Assembly (NCBI RefSeq): GCF_900890425.1
Contig: NZ_CAAHFG010000004.1
Coordinates: 490,798 to 554,797 of the forward strand
DNA length: 64,000 bases
From: Pontiella desulfatans
GTDB lineage: Bacteria > Verrucomicrobiota > Kiritimatiellia > Kiritimatiellales > Pontiellaceae
Reading direction: 5' to 3'
A program made the translations under genes and the position numbers. Shown here in pieces: positions 53,360-60,637 of this stretch. Below the pieces are notes generated by a model that ran no database searches, had not been told where the DNA came from, and worked only from the letters and a program-made list of their open reading frames with translations. Numbering within the stretch: the first letter of the stretch is position 1; every line of letters starts with the position of its first letter.

Positions 53360-54211
53360 ATGAAGAAATATATAGTTCTAATTTCGCTTTTGGTATTACT
53401 CCCTCTTTTATGCACTGCTGGTACAGAGCGATTGAACTATCAGGGCAAATTGGCTCATGGTAACTCTCCTGTTACGGGAACTATTCCTATGATCTTCCAA
53501 ATCTTCGATGGACAGTCTGGAACAAACGTCCTCTATGAAGAATCCATGAGTGTTGATGTCGTGGATGGATATTATTCAATTGAGCTTGGTGAATATCCGA
53601 ATTTTGGGCAATTGGTCAGTGCCATTAAGCGTCAAGATGCTCATATTCAAGTGACTGTTAATGGGAAGAAATTGAAGCCTAGAGAGAAGGTTGGGAAACC
53701 GCCTTTTGCTGAGAAAAGCAAAGAAACTATTCATGATTTCTATATGAACAACAATGTGTTTCCCAAGTCGTACTGGGATAATCAAATAGCGAATACCAAC
53801 TTCTTCGGCGGCTATTTTTACTCGGTGCATAATTATTCCCTGTATTTCTATAATTGTGAATCGCAACAACATTTTATGTTTGTATCTCCATCGGTGATGG
53901 AGAGGAAAACCGTCTCTCAGATAGGTATTTGGGCGAGAAATATAACAACTAATGTGCCAACAGATGTAGTCATCCAAGCTTATGCAAGAGGCTTTGATGA
54001 TGATCAAATAGAAAGAGTGTTGTCGGATCAAGTTAGATTAGATCAGATGATTCCGCTCGAATGGTTCTATTTGCCAGTTATCTCTCCAGAGAATAAGGCA
54101 TACATTAATTCAGATGAATACATCCATATAGAGCTTTCATTGCCAGAAGGACAAACTCAAACGAACAGATTTGATCTGACATGTATTCGTGCAAGCGTAG
54201 AATTGAAATAG
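53360..54211 (+). CDS. secreted protein with 'LNYQGKL' domain, copy 1
   Basis: This 283-residue protein has a signal peptide (MKKYIVLISLLVLLPLLCTAG), then ERLNYQGKLAHGNSPVTGTI and a beta-rich domain (FQIFDGQSGTNVLYEE, VDGYYSIELGEYPN) of a type common in secreted proteins of Kiritimatiellota-like and other bacteria. Residues 1-105 are close to identical to copy 2, including KKLKPREKVGKPPFAE; the C-terminal half is different. No function is known. It may bind other surface structures, with the variable half as the specific part. Confidence 0.72.
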   Translation: MKKYIVLISLLVLLPLLCTAGTERLNYQGKLAHGNSPVTGTIPMIFQIFDGQSGTNVLYEESMSVDVVDGYYSIELGEYPNFGQLVSAIKRQDAHIQVTVNGKKLKPREKVGKPPFAEKSKETIHDFYMNNNVFPKSYWDNQIANTNFFGGYFYSVHNYSLYFYNCESQQHFMFVSPSVMERKTVSQIGIWARNITTNVPTDVVIQAYARGFDDDQIERVLSDQVRLDQMIPLEWFYLPVISPENKAYINSDEYIHIELSLPEGQTQTNRFDLTCIRASVELK

Positions 54212-54232
54212 TACCAAGCATTAAAAATACAT

Positions 54233-54322
54233 ATGAACGAAATTTTCGATCCAACACAAATATCTGGTGTGTCACCAACTAACGGTGTTCGTTTTTATAG
54301 AGTGTCTGTCGAAATCAATTAA
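54233..54322 (+). pseudogene. 3' remnant of a second TSP3-type gene
   Basis: A 29-residue frame ends SGVSPTNGVRFYRVSVEIN, matching the end of the TSP3 protein (SGTTPTNSVRFYRVSVQKIY). It lies just before copy 2 of the LNYQGKL gene, in the same place relative to it as the full gene is to copy 1. It is thus the leftover of a tandem duplication of the two-gene unit. Confidence 0.75.
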
Positions 54323-54332
54323 GGAGTTCGAA

Positions 54333-55205
54333 ATGCAAAAACTACTTTTACTGGCGACTTTGGTCTTCCCTTTATTGTCCTACTCAGGAACTGAGCGGCT
54401 TAACTACCAAGGCAAACTTGCCCATGGGAATAACCCCGTAACGGGCAATGTCCCGATGACCTTCCAAATCTTCGATGGACAGAATGGTACCAATGTCCTT
54501 TATGAAGAATCCATGGATGTTGATGTCGTGGATGGTTACTACTCCATTGAACTTGGTGAGTATCCAAACCTTGGGCAGTTGGTAAGTGCCATAAAAAGAC
54601 AGGATGCCCACATACAAGTGACTGTTAATGGGAAAAAAATGAAGCCTAGAGAAAAAGTCGGTAAGCCACCTTTTGCAGAACACAGCGAGGAAACATGGAC
54701 AGAATTTAGTTTAGAGCAGTCGGTTGATGGAGATCCTATATTTGAGCAATGGATATCGTATCAAACGAATCCATTTATTGATACTGCGGACACTCACATG
54801 AAGTACTTGGGCGGATATCGACCAAGTGAGGGATCTGCAATGTCTTTTTATTTCAACCCAGTCACCGTTTCGAAAAAAGTTAGAGAGGTTAGAGTTTTAG
54901 CGTTAAAAAATAATACTGGGTATTACAATGACGTGAATCCTATTCTTCAAAATACAAAGCTAGAAGTAGTGGTGAGATCCCTAACGACAAACGAAAAGAC
55001 TCGATCTCTTTCAGAGCCTACTGATGTAAGCGAAATTATTTCAGGTGAATGGTTCAGCGTCCCGCTTACTAACAGCATAAAGGATTCTGTCGTAAATGCA
55101 GGAGAGTACCTCTGCATAGATGCATATTCCCCATACGTTGATAATGGAGTGTTTGAAAAAGGGTCTCATCTACAGGGAATCTTTATAAATGTCATTGTGT
55201 ATTGA
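54333..55205 (+). CDS. secreted protein with 'LNYQGKL' domain, copy 2
   Basis: This 290-residue protein has a signal peptide (MQKLLLLATLVFPLLSYSG) after AGGAG. The first part (ERLNYQGKLAHGNNPVTGNV, VDGYYSIELGEYPNLGQLVS) is nearly the same as copy 1. The rest (DTHMKYLGGYRPSEGSAMSF and on) shares little sequence with it, although both end with a similar beta pattern. The frame opens earlier at 54267, but those codons belong to the remnant. Confidence 0.72.
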   Translation: MQKLLLLATLVFPLLSYSGTERLNYQGKLAHGNNPVTGNVPMTFQIFDGQNGTNVLYEESMDVDVVDGYYSIELGEYPNLGQLVSAIKRQDAHIQVTVNGKKMKPREKVGKPPFAEHSEETWTEFSLEQSVDGDPIFEQWISYQTNPFIDTADTHMKYLGGYRPSEGSAMSFYFNPVTVSKKVREVRVLALKNNTGYYNDVNPILQNTKLEVVVRSLTTNEKTRSLSEPTDVSEIISGEWFSVPLTNSIKDSVVNAGEYLCIDAYSPYVDNGVFEKGSHLQGIFINVIVY

Positions 55206-55580
55206 TGAAGTTGACAGGTGAAGGCAAGGTCAGGTGTGTAAACTTGATCTACAAAAATGGGCTTCACTAGAATGGTAATCAATATCTAACTACAAGGGTG
55301 GTAGTCCCAATGCTGGCTGATCCAAAAACATTTGATTATGGATCACCCGAAAAGGGCTACTTCTGTAACGGTTATGGGGTGATCTGGGATGAGGGTTTTT
55401 GGATCACCTGAATCGGGTAGGGTTTTTGAATCAGTCAAACAATTCTTTAATCCTAAACCTAAGACAATGGCGTCGGCTTGCTGAGATATAGGCTAAATAT
55501 CTTGATAGCCTTGTTGGGCTAATAGTTTCCTGTAATATGGATCTGGTATAGCCTTATTAAGATATGGGAATGGAGTTACT
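55206..55580. other. intergenic, two related short repeats
   Basis: GGATCACCCGAAAAGGGCTA and GGATCACCTGAATCGGGTAG lie about 60 bp apart and resemble each other. No coding frame is seen. The segment should hold the promoter of the HEPN gene. Confidence 0.45.
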
Positions 55581-57401
55581 ATGAGATTCAGGAACCTGAG
55601 AAAATGGGAAAATCCCAACCAATGTGAAGGATTGCTTTTTTTTGCTCAACGAATGGAGGAACTTCTATTCGACTATTCTTTGGATAGTTACAAACCCCCA
55701 GCCTTGAATTCTCTCTTTCTGTGTAAAGAAGCTCTTAGTCTCATTGAAGATATTGAGAACAGGATAATTGATCCTGAGAACCTTGTTCCTGTTCTAGAGG
55801 AACTCGATTGGAGTCTAAAGAACGACAGAGTCGCTAAATCGTTATTAGATGCAGAGCCTGAAAAATATATATTGCTGGATGAAGCGACTCAGCTAAAGGA
55901 TAAGAAGATTCGGCTCGAAGTTCTTGCTAGAACATTGGGTGTGCAAAGGTACGTGGATCGATGCTCTGAGCTTCTTGCGTTAGCTATTCAGGAAAAGAGC
56001 AAAATAGAAATATCTAAGCTGTCAACGCTGTTGACGACAACACTCCTTAACTGCGGTCTCAGCAAGCAGTATCTTTATACAAAAACACTCGATTACTTCT
56101 ATATTGGATCAACACCCAAGATAACTGGAAATGACAATATCAAAGAGTTCCTGGAGTCAATTTATCCAATCGGGCACGAATTTGAGGTATATTTCACCTG
56201 TTCAAGGTTGATCGCTGAAGTTAGAGATTCAATATCAGCATTTAACGTCATCATACTGGACGAACTTCCAGAGGACTTGCACGAGATATCTGATCAACAG
56301 GGGTTTAAGAAATCTGATGACGAAGTGTATGTCGAAGTAAGCGAAATTCAGTGTGCTGATGTGTTTACAGCCAGAGAGCTAGCAGAAAGACGATTAGACC
56401 AACTGCGAGATCTATTTACCCTCTTTAATCACAAAAATCAGATCTCATGGAATGAGAAAGCACTTATAAAGCAATGTTGCGTAGAAGGTCCCAAATGTGT
56501 TCTCCCGCCCAAGAGTGCTATGGAGAAAGGATTTGATATGAAGCCAGAAATGGCTTCGAGGGAATTGAATCGCTTGATTAAACAAGTATCTCTGTCAGAC
56601 AGCTCTTTAGAAAAATTCAATAGGGTTGTTGATTTCCACGGCATCGGGGTTACGAATGATGTGCCAGAAAACCAACTGCTTAATATTTGGATAGCTATTG
56701 AGACCTTGTTGCCTACTCACTCGGGAGGATCGAAGATCAATGTAATTAACGATCTCATGCGACCATTCCTGTCGGTAAATTACATTAGTAGATTGGTTGA
56801 GCGATTTGCGGCGGATCTCTTGTTATGGAATAAGTTTAAGACCCGATTCGTCTTGAGGAAAATACCAGACTCAAAAGGTATGACCGTTTACCAAAAGGTA
56901 CTTCGATTGCTCGCTCTAAATGAAAATGACGCTGTGTTGCAAGAGTTGTACGGGTCACTTCGAGATTTTCATTTGCTTAGGTTCAGAGCGTTCCAGTTGT
57001 CGGAAATGCTAAGAGATTTGGAAAAAATTCGTGCGCATATCGAACAACATCGAAAAAAGATTGCTTGGCAGGTTCGGCGAATTTACAGAACGAGAAATCT
57101 CATTGTTCACTCTGGGAAGAAGCCTAAGTACATCCTTTCTCTCATAGAAAATGGTCATGACTACCTTGATCAAACCCTCTTTGAGGTCATAAAAATGTCT
57201 ACGGGTAGTTATTGTGTGGAGACATTTGATCAGGCTTTTGAACTAGCACGGTTAAAGTATTCGATTTACTGGAAAAACCTAAACTCTATTGAATCATTCT
57301 CCTCCGACAACATTGATTTTCTTTTGCGAGAGTCTTGGGGTTTGGAGAGGTTGAGTAATAGTCGGTCAGCTGATAAAGCAACTGACGAGACTCAATGTTA
57401 A
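55581..57401 (+). CDS. HEPN-domain (Apea-like) protein
   Basis: This 606-residue protein starts MRFRNLRKWENPNQCEG. The N-terminal two-thirds is helical and matches no family I know. Its C-terminal part (about 460-560) is a HEPN domain: RNLIVH near residue 505 supplies the R-x4-H RNase motif within RRIYRTRNLIVHSG, preceded by an all-helical segment (RAFQLSEMLRDLEKIRAHIE). The earlier stretch NQLLNIWIAIETLLPTHSGG also fits the Apea_HEPN family. Apea-type HEPN proteins are found in defence islands and are thought to cleave RNA after phage sensing. It is flanked by promoter-like AT-rich DNA and a convergent resolvase, so it may act alone. Confidence 0.75.
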   Translation: MRFRNLRKWENPNQCEGLLFFAQRMEELLFDYSLDSYKPPALNSLFLCKEALSLIEDIENRIIDPENLVPVLEELDWSLKNDRVAKSLLDAEPEKYILLDEATQLKDKKIRLEVLARTLGVQRYVDRCSELLALAIQEKSKIEISKLSTLLTTTLLNCGLSKQYLYTKTLDYFYIGSTPKITGNDNIKEFLESIYPIGHEFEVYFTCSRLIAEVRDSISAFNVIILDELPEDLHEISDQQGFKKSDDEVYVEVSEIQCADVFTARELAERRLDQLRDLFTLFNHKNQISWNEKALIKQCCVEGPKCVLPPKSAMEKGFDMKPEMASRELNRLIKQVSLSDSSLEKFNRVVDFHGIGVTNDVPENQLLNIWIAIETLLPTHSGGSKINVINDLMRPFLSVNYISRLVERFAADLLLWNKFKTRFVLRKIPDSKGMTVYQKVLRLLALNENDAVLQELYGSLRDFHLLRFRAFQLSEMLRDLEKIRAHIEQHRKKIAWQVRRIYRTRNLIVHSGKKPKYILSLIENGHDYLDQTLFEVIKMSTGSYCVETFDQAFELARLKYSIYWKNLNSIESFSSDNIDFLLRESWGLERLSNSRSADKATDETQC

Positions 57402-57416
57402 GTGGGTCATTTGGCG

Positions 57417-58031
57417 TCATCCTGCCATCTGAATTTGAGGAATATCCTTCAAAGTCCGATAGACAGTCCCGTAAGACACCCCAAGCTGTTTGGCAATCCG
57501 TCTAACCCCAAGACCTTCTTCACGAAGCTTGAGAGCCTTGGAGACATCGAATCCCACACGAGGTCGTCCCAGAGTCTTACCTTCCTTGCGGGCACGATCA
57601 AGACCGCTCATTACACGCTCCCGAATGACTGATTTCTCCAATTCAGCAAATGCAGAGATGATCTGGAACATGCATTTACCCATCGGGGAACTGGTATCGA
57701 TATTTTCGCTGTAGCTGATGAAGTCGATTCCGAGGTGATCGAATTCTTCCAAGCCTTCGATGAGCATCTTTGTGCTTCGTGCAAACCTGTCGAAGCGATA
57801 CACAATCACCGCTGAAAAATGACGTTTCTTGGCATCTGCCAAAAGGGCGAGATATTCAGGTCTCTTGTCTGATGATCCGGACATCTGATCAACGTATTCC
57901 TTATGGATCTCAAAGCCTCTTTGGGAACAATACTGACGCAATAGGGATAGCTGGGTTTCTACATTCTGTTTGCCGTCAGAAGTGGATGTGCGGGCGTAAA
58001 TGGCGATCTTCTGGACATGATTTGTAGTCAT
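57417..58031 (-). CDS. serine recombinase (resolvase/invertase family)
   Basis: This 204-residue protein has the catalytic N-terminal domain KIAIYARTSTSDGKQNVETQ with the nucleophile Ser in ARTST, then the conserved VYRFDRFARS and MGKCMFQIISAFAELE-KS helix E. A C-terminal Hin-type helix-turn-helix contains GVRRIAKQLGVSYGTVYRTL. The start MTTNHVQK is about 10 bases after AAGGAG; a longer frame reaches 58151 without support. It is divergent from a 54-residue gene, 112 bp apart, an arrangement usual for plasmid or transposon resolvases with a small accessory protein. Confidence 0.9.
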   Translation of the reverse strand: MTTNHVQKIAIYARTSTSDGKQNVETQLSLLRQYCSQRGFEIHKEYVDQMSGSSDKRPEYLALLADAKKRHFSAVIVYRFDRFARSTKMLIEGLEEFDHLGIDFISYSENIDTSSPMGKCMFQIISAFAELEKSVIRERVMSGLDRARKEGKTLGRPRVGFDVSKALKLREEGLGVRRIAKQLGVSYGTVYRTLKDIPQIQMAG

Positions 58032-58143
58032 TGGGATAGATGCTCCTTGGTCTATTTGGGCTTGTCGTCTCATGTGAATATATGTATATACAATATATAG
58101 GCGAAATGCAAGCTTTATTGTATATACAAATAATTGAGATGAT

Positions 58144-58308
58144 ATGGACAAACCTAAAAAACGGGGCAGACCGTCTCTGACTGATCCTGAACGTAAGCGA
58201 ATAATGCTTCCCGTTCGGTTTACTGAAGCAGAGAAAGCGAAGATTCAGCAGGATGCAAAAGATAGTGGGCTAAGTCTGACCGAATATGTGCGGCGAAAAC
58301 TACTCTGA
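58144..58308 (+). CDS. small ribbon-helix-helix protein, MobC/CopG-like
   Basis: This 54-residue protein (MDKPKKRGRPSLTDPERKRI) has an AT-hook-like KRGRPS start. It continues MLPVRFTEAEKAKIQQDA and SLTEYVRRKLL, the plan of plasmid-mobilisation MobC-type and CopG-type RHH proteins. It is divergent from the serine recombinase. It may repress its own and the recombinase's transcription or bind an origin of transfer. No relaxase gene is in the island. Confidence 0.7.
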   Translation: MDKPKKRGRPSLTDPERKRIMLPVRFTEAEKAKIQQDAKDSGLSLTEYVRRKLL

Positions 58309-58428
58309 CTCTATTGGGCGTGATCTATTGCCTATCTGACCTCTGTTCACAACATTACTTCAGCTTAGGCAGGAAACCCCCTTGATAATTGGTACGTCTC
58401 GTGGTACAAAAACCGCTAAATTCAAATA

Positions 58429-59438
58429 GGGGTATTCACTTCGCTGGACTAAGTCTGTATCTTGTGGTTTCTTCCCCTGACCGACAGGGATATTTCCTTG
58501 AACCGAACGGGTTCCATAGCGACTGCATTTTGTAGCAGACGGTAAAACAGCATTCCCCGCGAGCGGGAAGTGCGCCGGTTGAAGCGGAACGTGTATTCGT
58601 CGAGATAGTATGCCAAATGCTCGTGACTTACTGCGCCCTGATGTGTTCCGCCAAGCCACCGCTTAAGCAAACTGGCGACTCGATGGCAAAGGGGGAGCAG
58701 GTTCGCGCCAACATCCTCGGATTTCCGAACGACTTTATGGTCGTAGCCCAAAGCTCCCAAACCATTGTACCCCTTCCACCCGTCCGTCTTCACCTGCGTA
58801 CCCGGATCAACTGTTTCTCGGATGGCCCCTTCAAGACTTTTGGATGAGGCATCGGGTATTTTTACAAGGCGAATGCGACCGACGGCCTTACCATTCTCCT
58901 GCGCCACGATCAGCACAAGGGTCTTGCCTTCGGCTCCGCGCCCCCGTTTCCCGGGCCTTGTGCCGCCTATGAAGGTTTCATCCACCTGCACGGTTCCGGT
59001 CAGTCTTTCCCGTCCCGGACGTACCATCGCCCGGCGGAGCTTGTGCAGCCACGTCCATGCGGTCTTGTAGCTTCCGAGGCCGAGAACGCGCATCAGTCCC
59101 AGGGCGCTGGCTCCGTTCTTCTGGCTTGTCACCCACCAGATCGCCCTGAACCAGGACGCCAGCGGTTTGCGGGTGCCCTCAAAGATCGTACCCGAGGTTA
59201 CAGATGTTTTACGACTGCACTTCTTGCACTTGAAAAGGCCGTCTGCCAGTCGCCACGACTCCCCATGGCCACAGGCCGGGCAAAGGAAGCCGTTCGGCCA
59301 TCGCAATGATGCAAGATAGTCGCGACATGCTTCTTCACTTGAAAAGTTCAGTTCCAATTCTTCCAGATCCTTTGGATACGCTTCCATGAAACGTGTGTAC
59401 CACAACATGTGGGTCTAGTCCAGCGAAGTGAATACCCC
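58429..59438. mobile_element. IS1595-family insertion sequence
   Basis: The ends are exact inverted repeats of 23 bases beginning GGGGTATTCACTTCGCTGG. A 12-bp direct repeat TAAATTCAAATA flanks both sides (58417-58428 and 59439-59450), so the copy is recent and probably intact. It carries one transposase. It lies about 80 bp from the right attachment site. Confidence 0.9.
58449..59408 (-). CDS. IS1595-family transposase (ISXO2-like)
   Basis: This 319-residue transposase has an N-terminal zinc-binding part (CPACGHGESWR, FKCKKCSRKTS) and then the ISXO2 DDE-type domain: VQVDETFIGGTRPGKRGRG, KTDGWKGYNGL and the C-terminal RFNRRTSRSRGMLFYRLL. A start at 59387 (MEAYPKDLEE) is the alternative; no ribosome-binding site favours either, and the stop lies inside the left terminal repeat. 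The family length is typical, so the element may still be active. Confidence 0.9.
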   Translation of the reverse strand: MLWYTRFMEAYPKDLEELELNFSSEEACRDYLASLRWPNGFLCPACGHGESWRLADGLFKCKKCSRKTSVTSGTIFEGTRKPLASWFRAIWWVTSQKNGASALGLMRVLGLGSYKTAWTWLHKLRRAMVRPGRERLTGTVQVDETFIGGTRPGKRGRGAEGKTLVLIVAQENGKAVGRIRLVKIPDASSKSLEGAIRETVDPGTQVKTDGWKGYNGLGALGYDHKVVRKSEDVGANLLPLCHRVASLLKRWLGGTHQGAVSHEHLAYYLDEYTFRFNRRTSRSRGMLFYRLLQNAVAMEPVRFKEISLSVRGRNHKIQT

Positions 59439-59527
59439 TAAATTCAAATATGTACCGAGGTTTTAGAAATAGCAAAAACCCCTTTAAAAATGGCTATTTC
59501 TGGCAGAATCAATGCGGTGGAAACTGA

Positions 59528-59550
59528 AATCCCGTCTTTCACCCCAATTT
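59528..59550 (+). other. right attachment site (attR)
   Basis: This exact copy of the left 23-bp sequence ends CACCCCAATTT. It is followed at 59553 by what is probably the original terminator of the tRNA-His gene. Confidence 0.88.
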
Positions 59551-59552
59551 AA

Positions 59553-59588
59553 GAGGCTTGGATTTCGGTCCAAGCCTCTCTTTTTTTG
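59553..59588 (+). terminator. terminator just outside the island
   Basis: GAGGCTTGGA, a TTTCGG loop and TCCAAGCCTC followed by TCTTTTTTT make a strong terminator. It begins 3 bases past attR. It most likely served tRNA-His before the island inserted. Confidence 0.88.
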
Positions 59589-59619
59589 GCAATCACCATA
59601 GACGGGGGGAGGGCGGTTT

Positions 59620-60528
59620 TCATTTTGTGTTCGAGCTGGAATCCCATACCAGTGCCTTCAAGTGTTCACCGGTTGTGCCGCAACATCCCCCGAGCATTTT
59701 GATTCCTGCTGTTCGGTGCAGGTTGTGCATGCAACGACTCCAATCTTCAACCGGATCGGCTTTAACCGTTCCCGCGCCTTCGAGCTCGTCGTGGGAAAGC
59801 GACGAAGCGTTGGCTTGTATGGAAAGCAGGCGCTTGGCGGCATCCCCGGAAAGTTCCGATGCCTGGAGAAATGAGGGATAGCAGCAGTTGACGCCATAGC
59901 CGATGGGCGACCGGTTGGTTTCCGCATCGATCCTTGAAATGGCTTCCTCAAGGGTTGTTCCATCAAGGATGCAACCGTCTTTTCCGATGACGAAGCTGAT
60001 GATGTAGGGCTTTCCGGTTGCGGCCATGGCCTGGGCAATGCCGAGGGCTTCGCCAACCTCCGGAAGGGTGACGGCGTATAGAAAGTCGGCTTCGGTCAGC
60101 CGCTCGATCTGCCAGGCGTGGAAGTCGTAGGCTTCGGAGGTGGTGATGGCTTCCTCGGGTTGATAACAGTCGTTTTTGCAGCCGAGCTGCCCGGCGATGA
60201 GGACGCTGGCATAGTCCTGTTTGAATTCCATTTCAAACTGAACGGCCGCTGCATTGAGATCGGTTGCGATGTTTTCCTCGGTACAACGCAGTTTATCAAC
60301 CCGCCAGGTCGGCGTACCCAGAACGATTGGCAGGCCGGCTTCTTTGGCAATGGCGATGTATTCGCGAACAAACCCGCGCAGTATATCGCGCCCTTCCAGG
60401 GTTTGGGTCAGCAGGGAGGTGGCAAGCCTGGGATGCAGCAGGTCGGGATGCGCGCGGCGCACCCGCTCCGCGATGGCGGCTTCCATCAGGATCGTTGGAC
60501 AGGATTGGAGGGTCTGTTCAAAGTTCAT
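59620..60528 (-). CDS. homocysteine S-methyltransferase-family protein
   Basis: This protein of about 302 residues has the TIM-barrel homocysteine methyltransferase form. The zinc-binding cysteines are in GVNCCYP and GGCCGTTGEH. The N-terminal ILMEAAIAERVRR takes the place of the usual LDGG/GATG start, so the substrate end differs from MmuM/MetH. EMEFKQDYASVLIAGQLG supplies the core strands. The start MNFEQTL is tentative; ATG 60543 (MFNGIMNF) is 5 codons upstream. Likely methyl donors are S-methylmethionine or betaine; other methylated donors are possible. A terminator separates it from pfp upstream. Confidence 0.8.
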   Translation of the reverse strand: MNFEQTLQSCPTILMEAAIAERVRRAHPDLLHPRLATSLLTQTLEGRDILRGFVREYIAIAKEAGLPIVLGTPTWRVDKLRCTEENIATDLNAAAVQFEMEFKQDYASVLIAGQLGCKNDCYQPEEAITTSEAYDFHAWQIERLTEADFLYAVTLPEVGEALGIAQAMAATGKPYIISFVIGKDGCILDGTTLEEAISRIDAETNRSPIGYGVNCCYPSFLQASELSGDAAKRLLSIQANASSLSHDELEGAGTVKADPVEDWSRCMHNLHRTAGIKMLGGCCGTTGEHLKALVWDSSSNTK

Positions 60529-60543
60529 GATGCCATTAAACAT

Positions 60544-60570
60544 AAAAAGCGCCCCGAATGGGACGCTTTT
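60544..60570 (-). terminator. terminator between pfp and the methyltransferase gene
   Basis: Read leftward, AAAAGCGTCCC-ATT-CGGGGCGCTTTTT is a stem with a T-run. It lies about 65 bases beyond the pfp stop and just before the next start codon. Confidence 0.75.
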
Positions 60571-60637
60571 CTGACGAGTGATTCGTGAAACGTGAGCCGT
60601 GAAATGGATCACGCCTCACTCGTCACTTTTCACGCCT
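60571..60637. repeat. 'gattcgtgaaacgtga' inverted repeat
   Basis: GACGAGTGATTCGTGAAACG and GTGAAAAGTGACGAGTGAGG (read on the other strand) are the arms, with TGAGCCGTGAAATGGATCAC at the centre. It fills the gap between pfp and its terminator. A partial copy follows acnB. Confidence 0.7.

Larger units (their letters stand above)
43290..59550. mobile_element. integrated genomic island in tRNA-His
   Basis: A 23-bp direct repeat that starts AATCCCGTCTTTCACCCC bounds the region; the left copy is the tRNA 3' end. A tyrosine integrase gene reads inward next to the tRNA. The interior is clearly more AT-rich than both flanks. It carries three recombinase genes, a transposon, probable defence genes and several broken genes. 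Size is 16.3 kb. Confidence 0.9.

Noticed and set aside
43231-59550. The island as a prophage
   Set aside because: There are no capsid, terminase, portal or tail genes; only one polymerase-like fragment hints at a phage.
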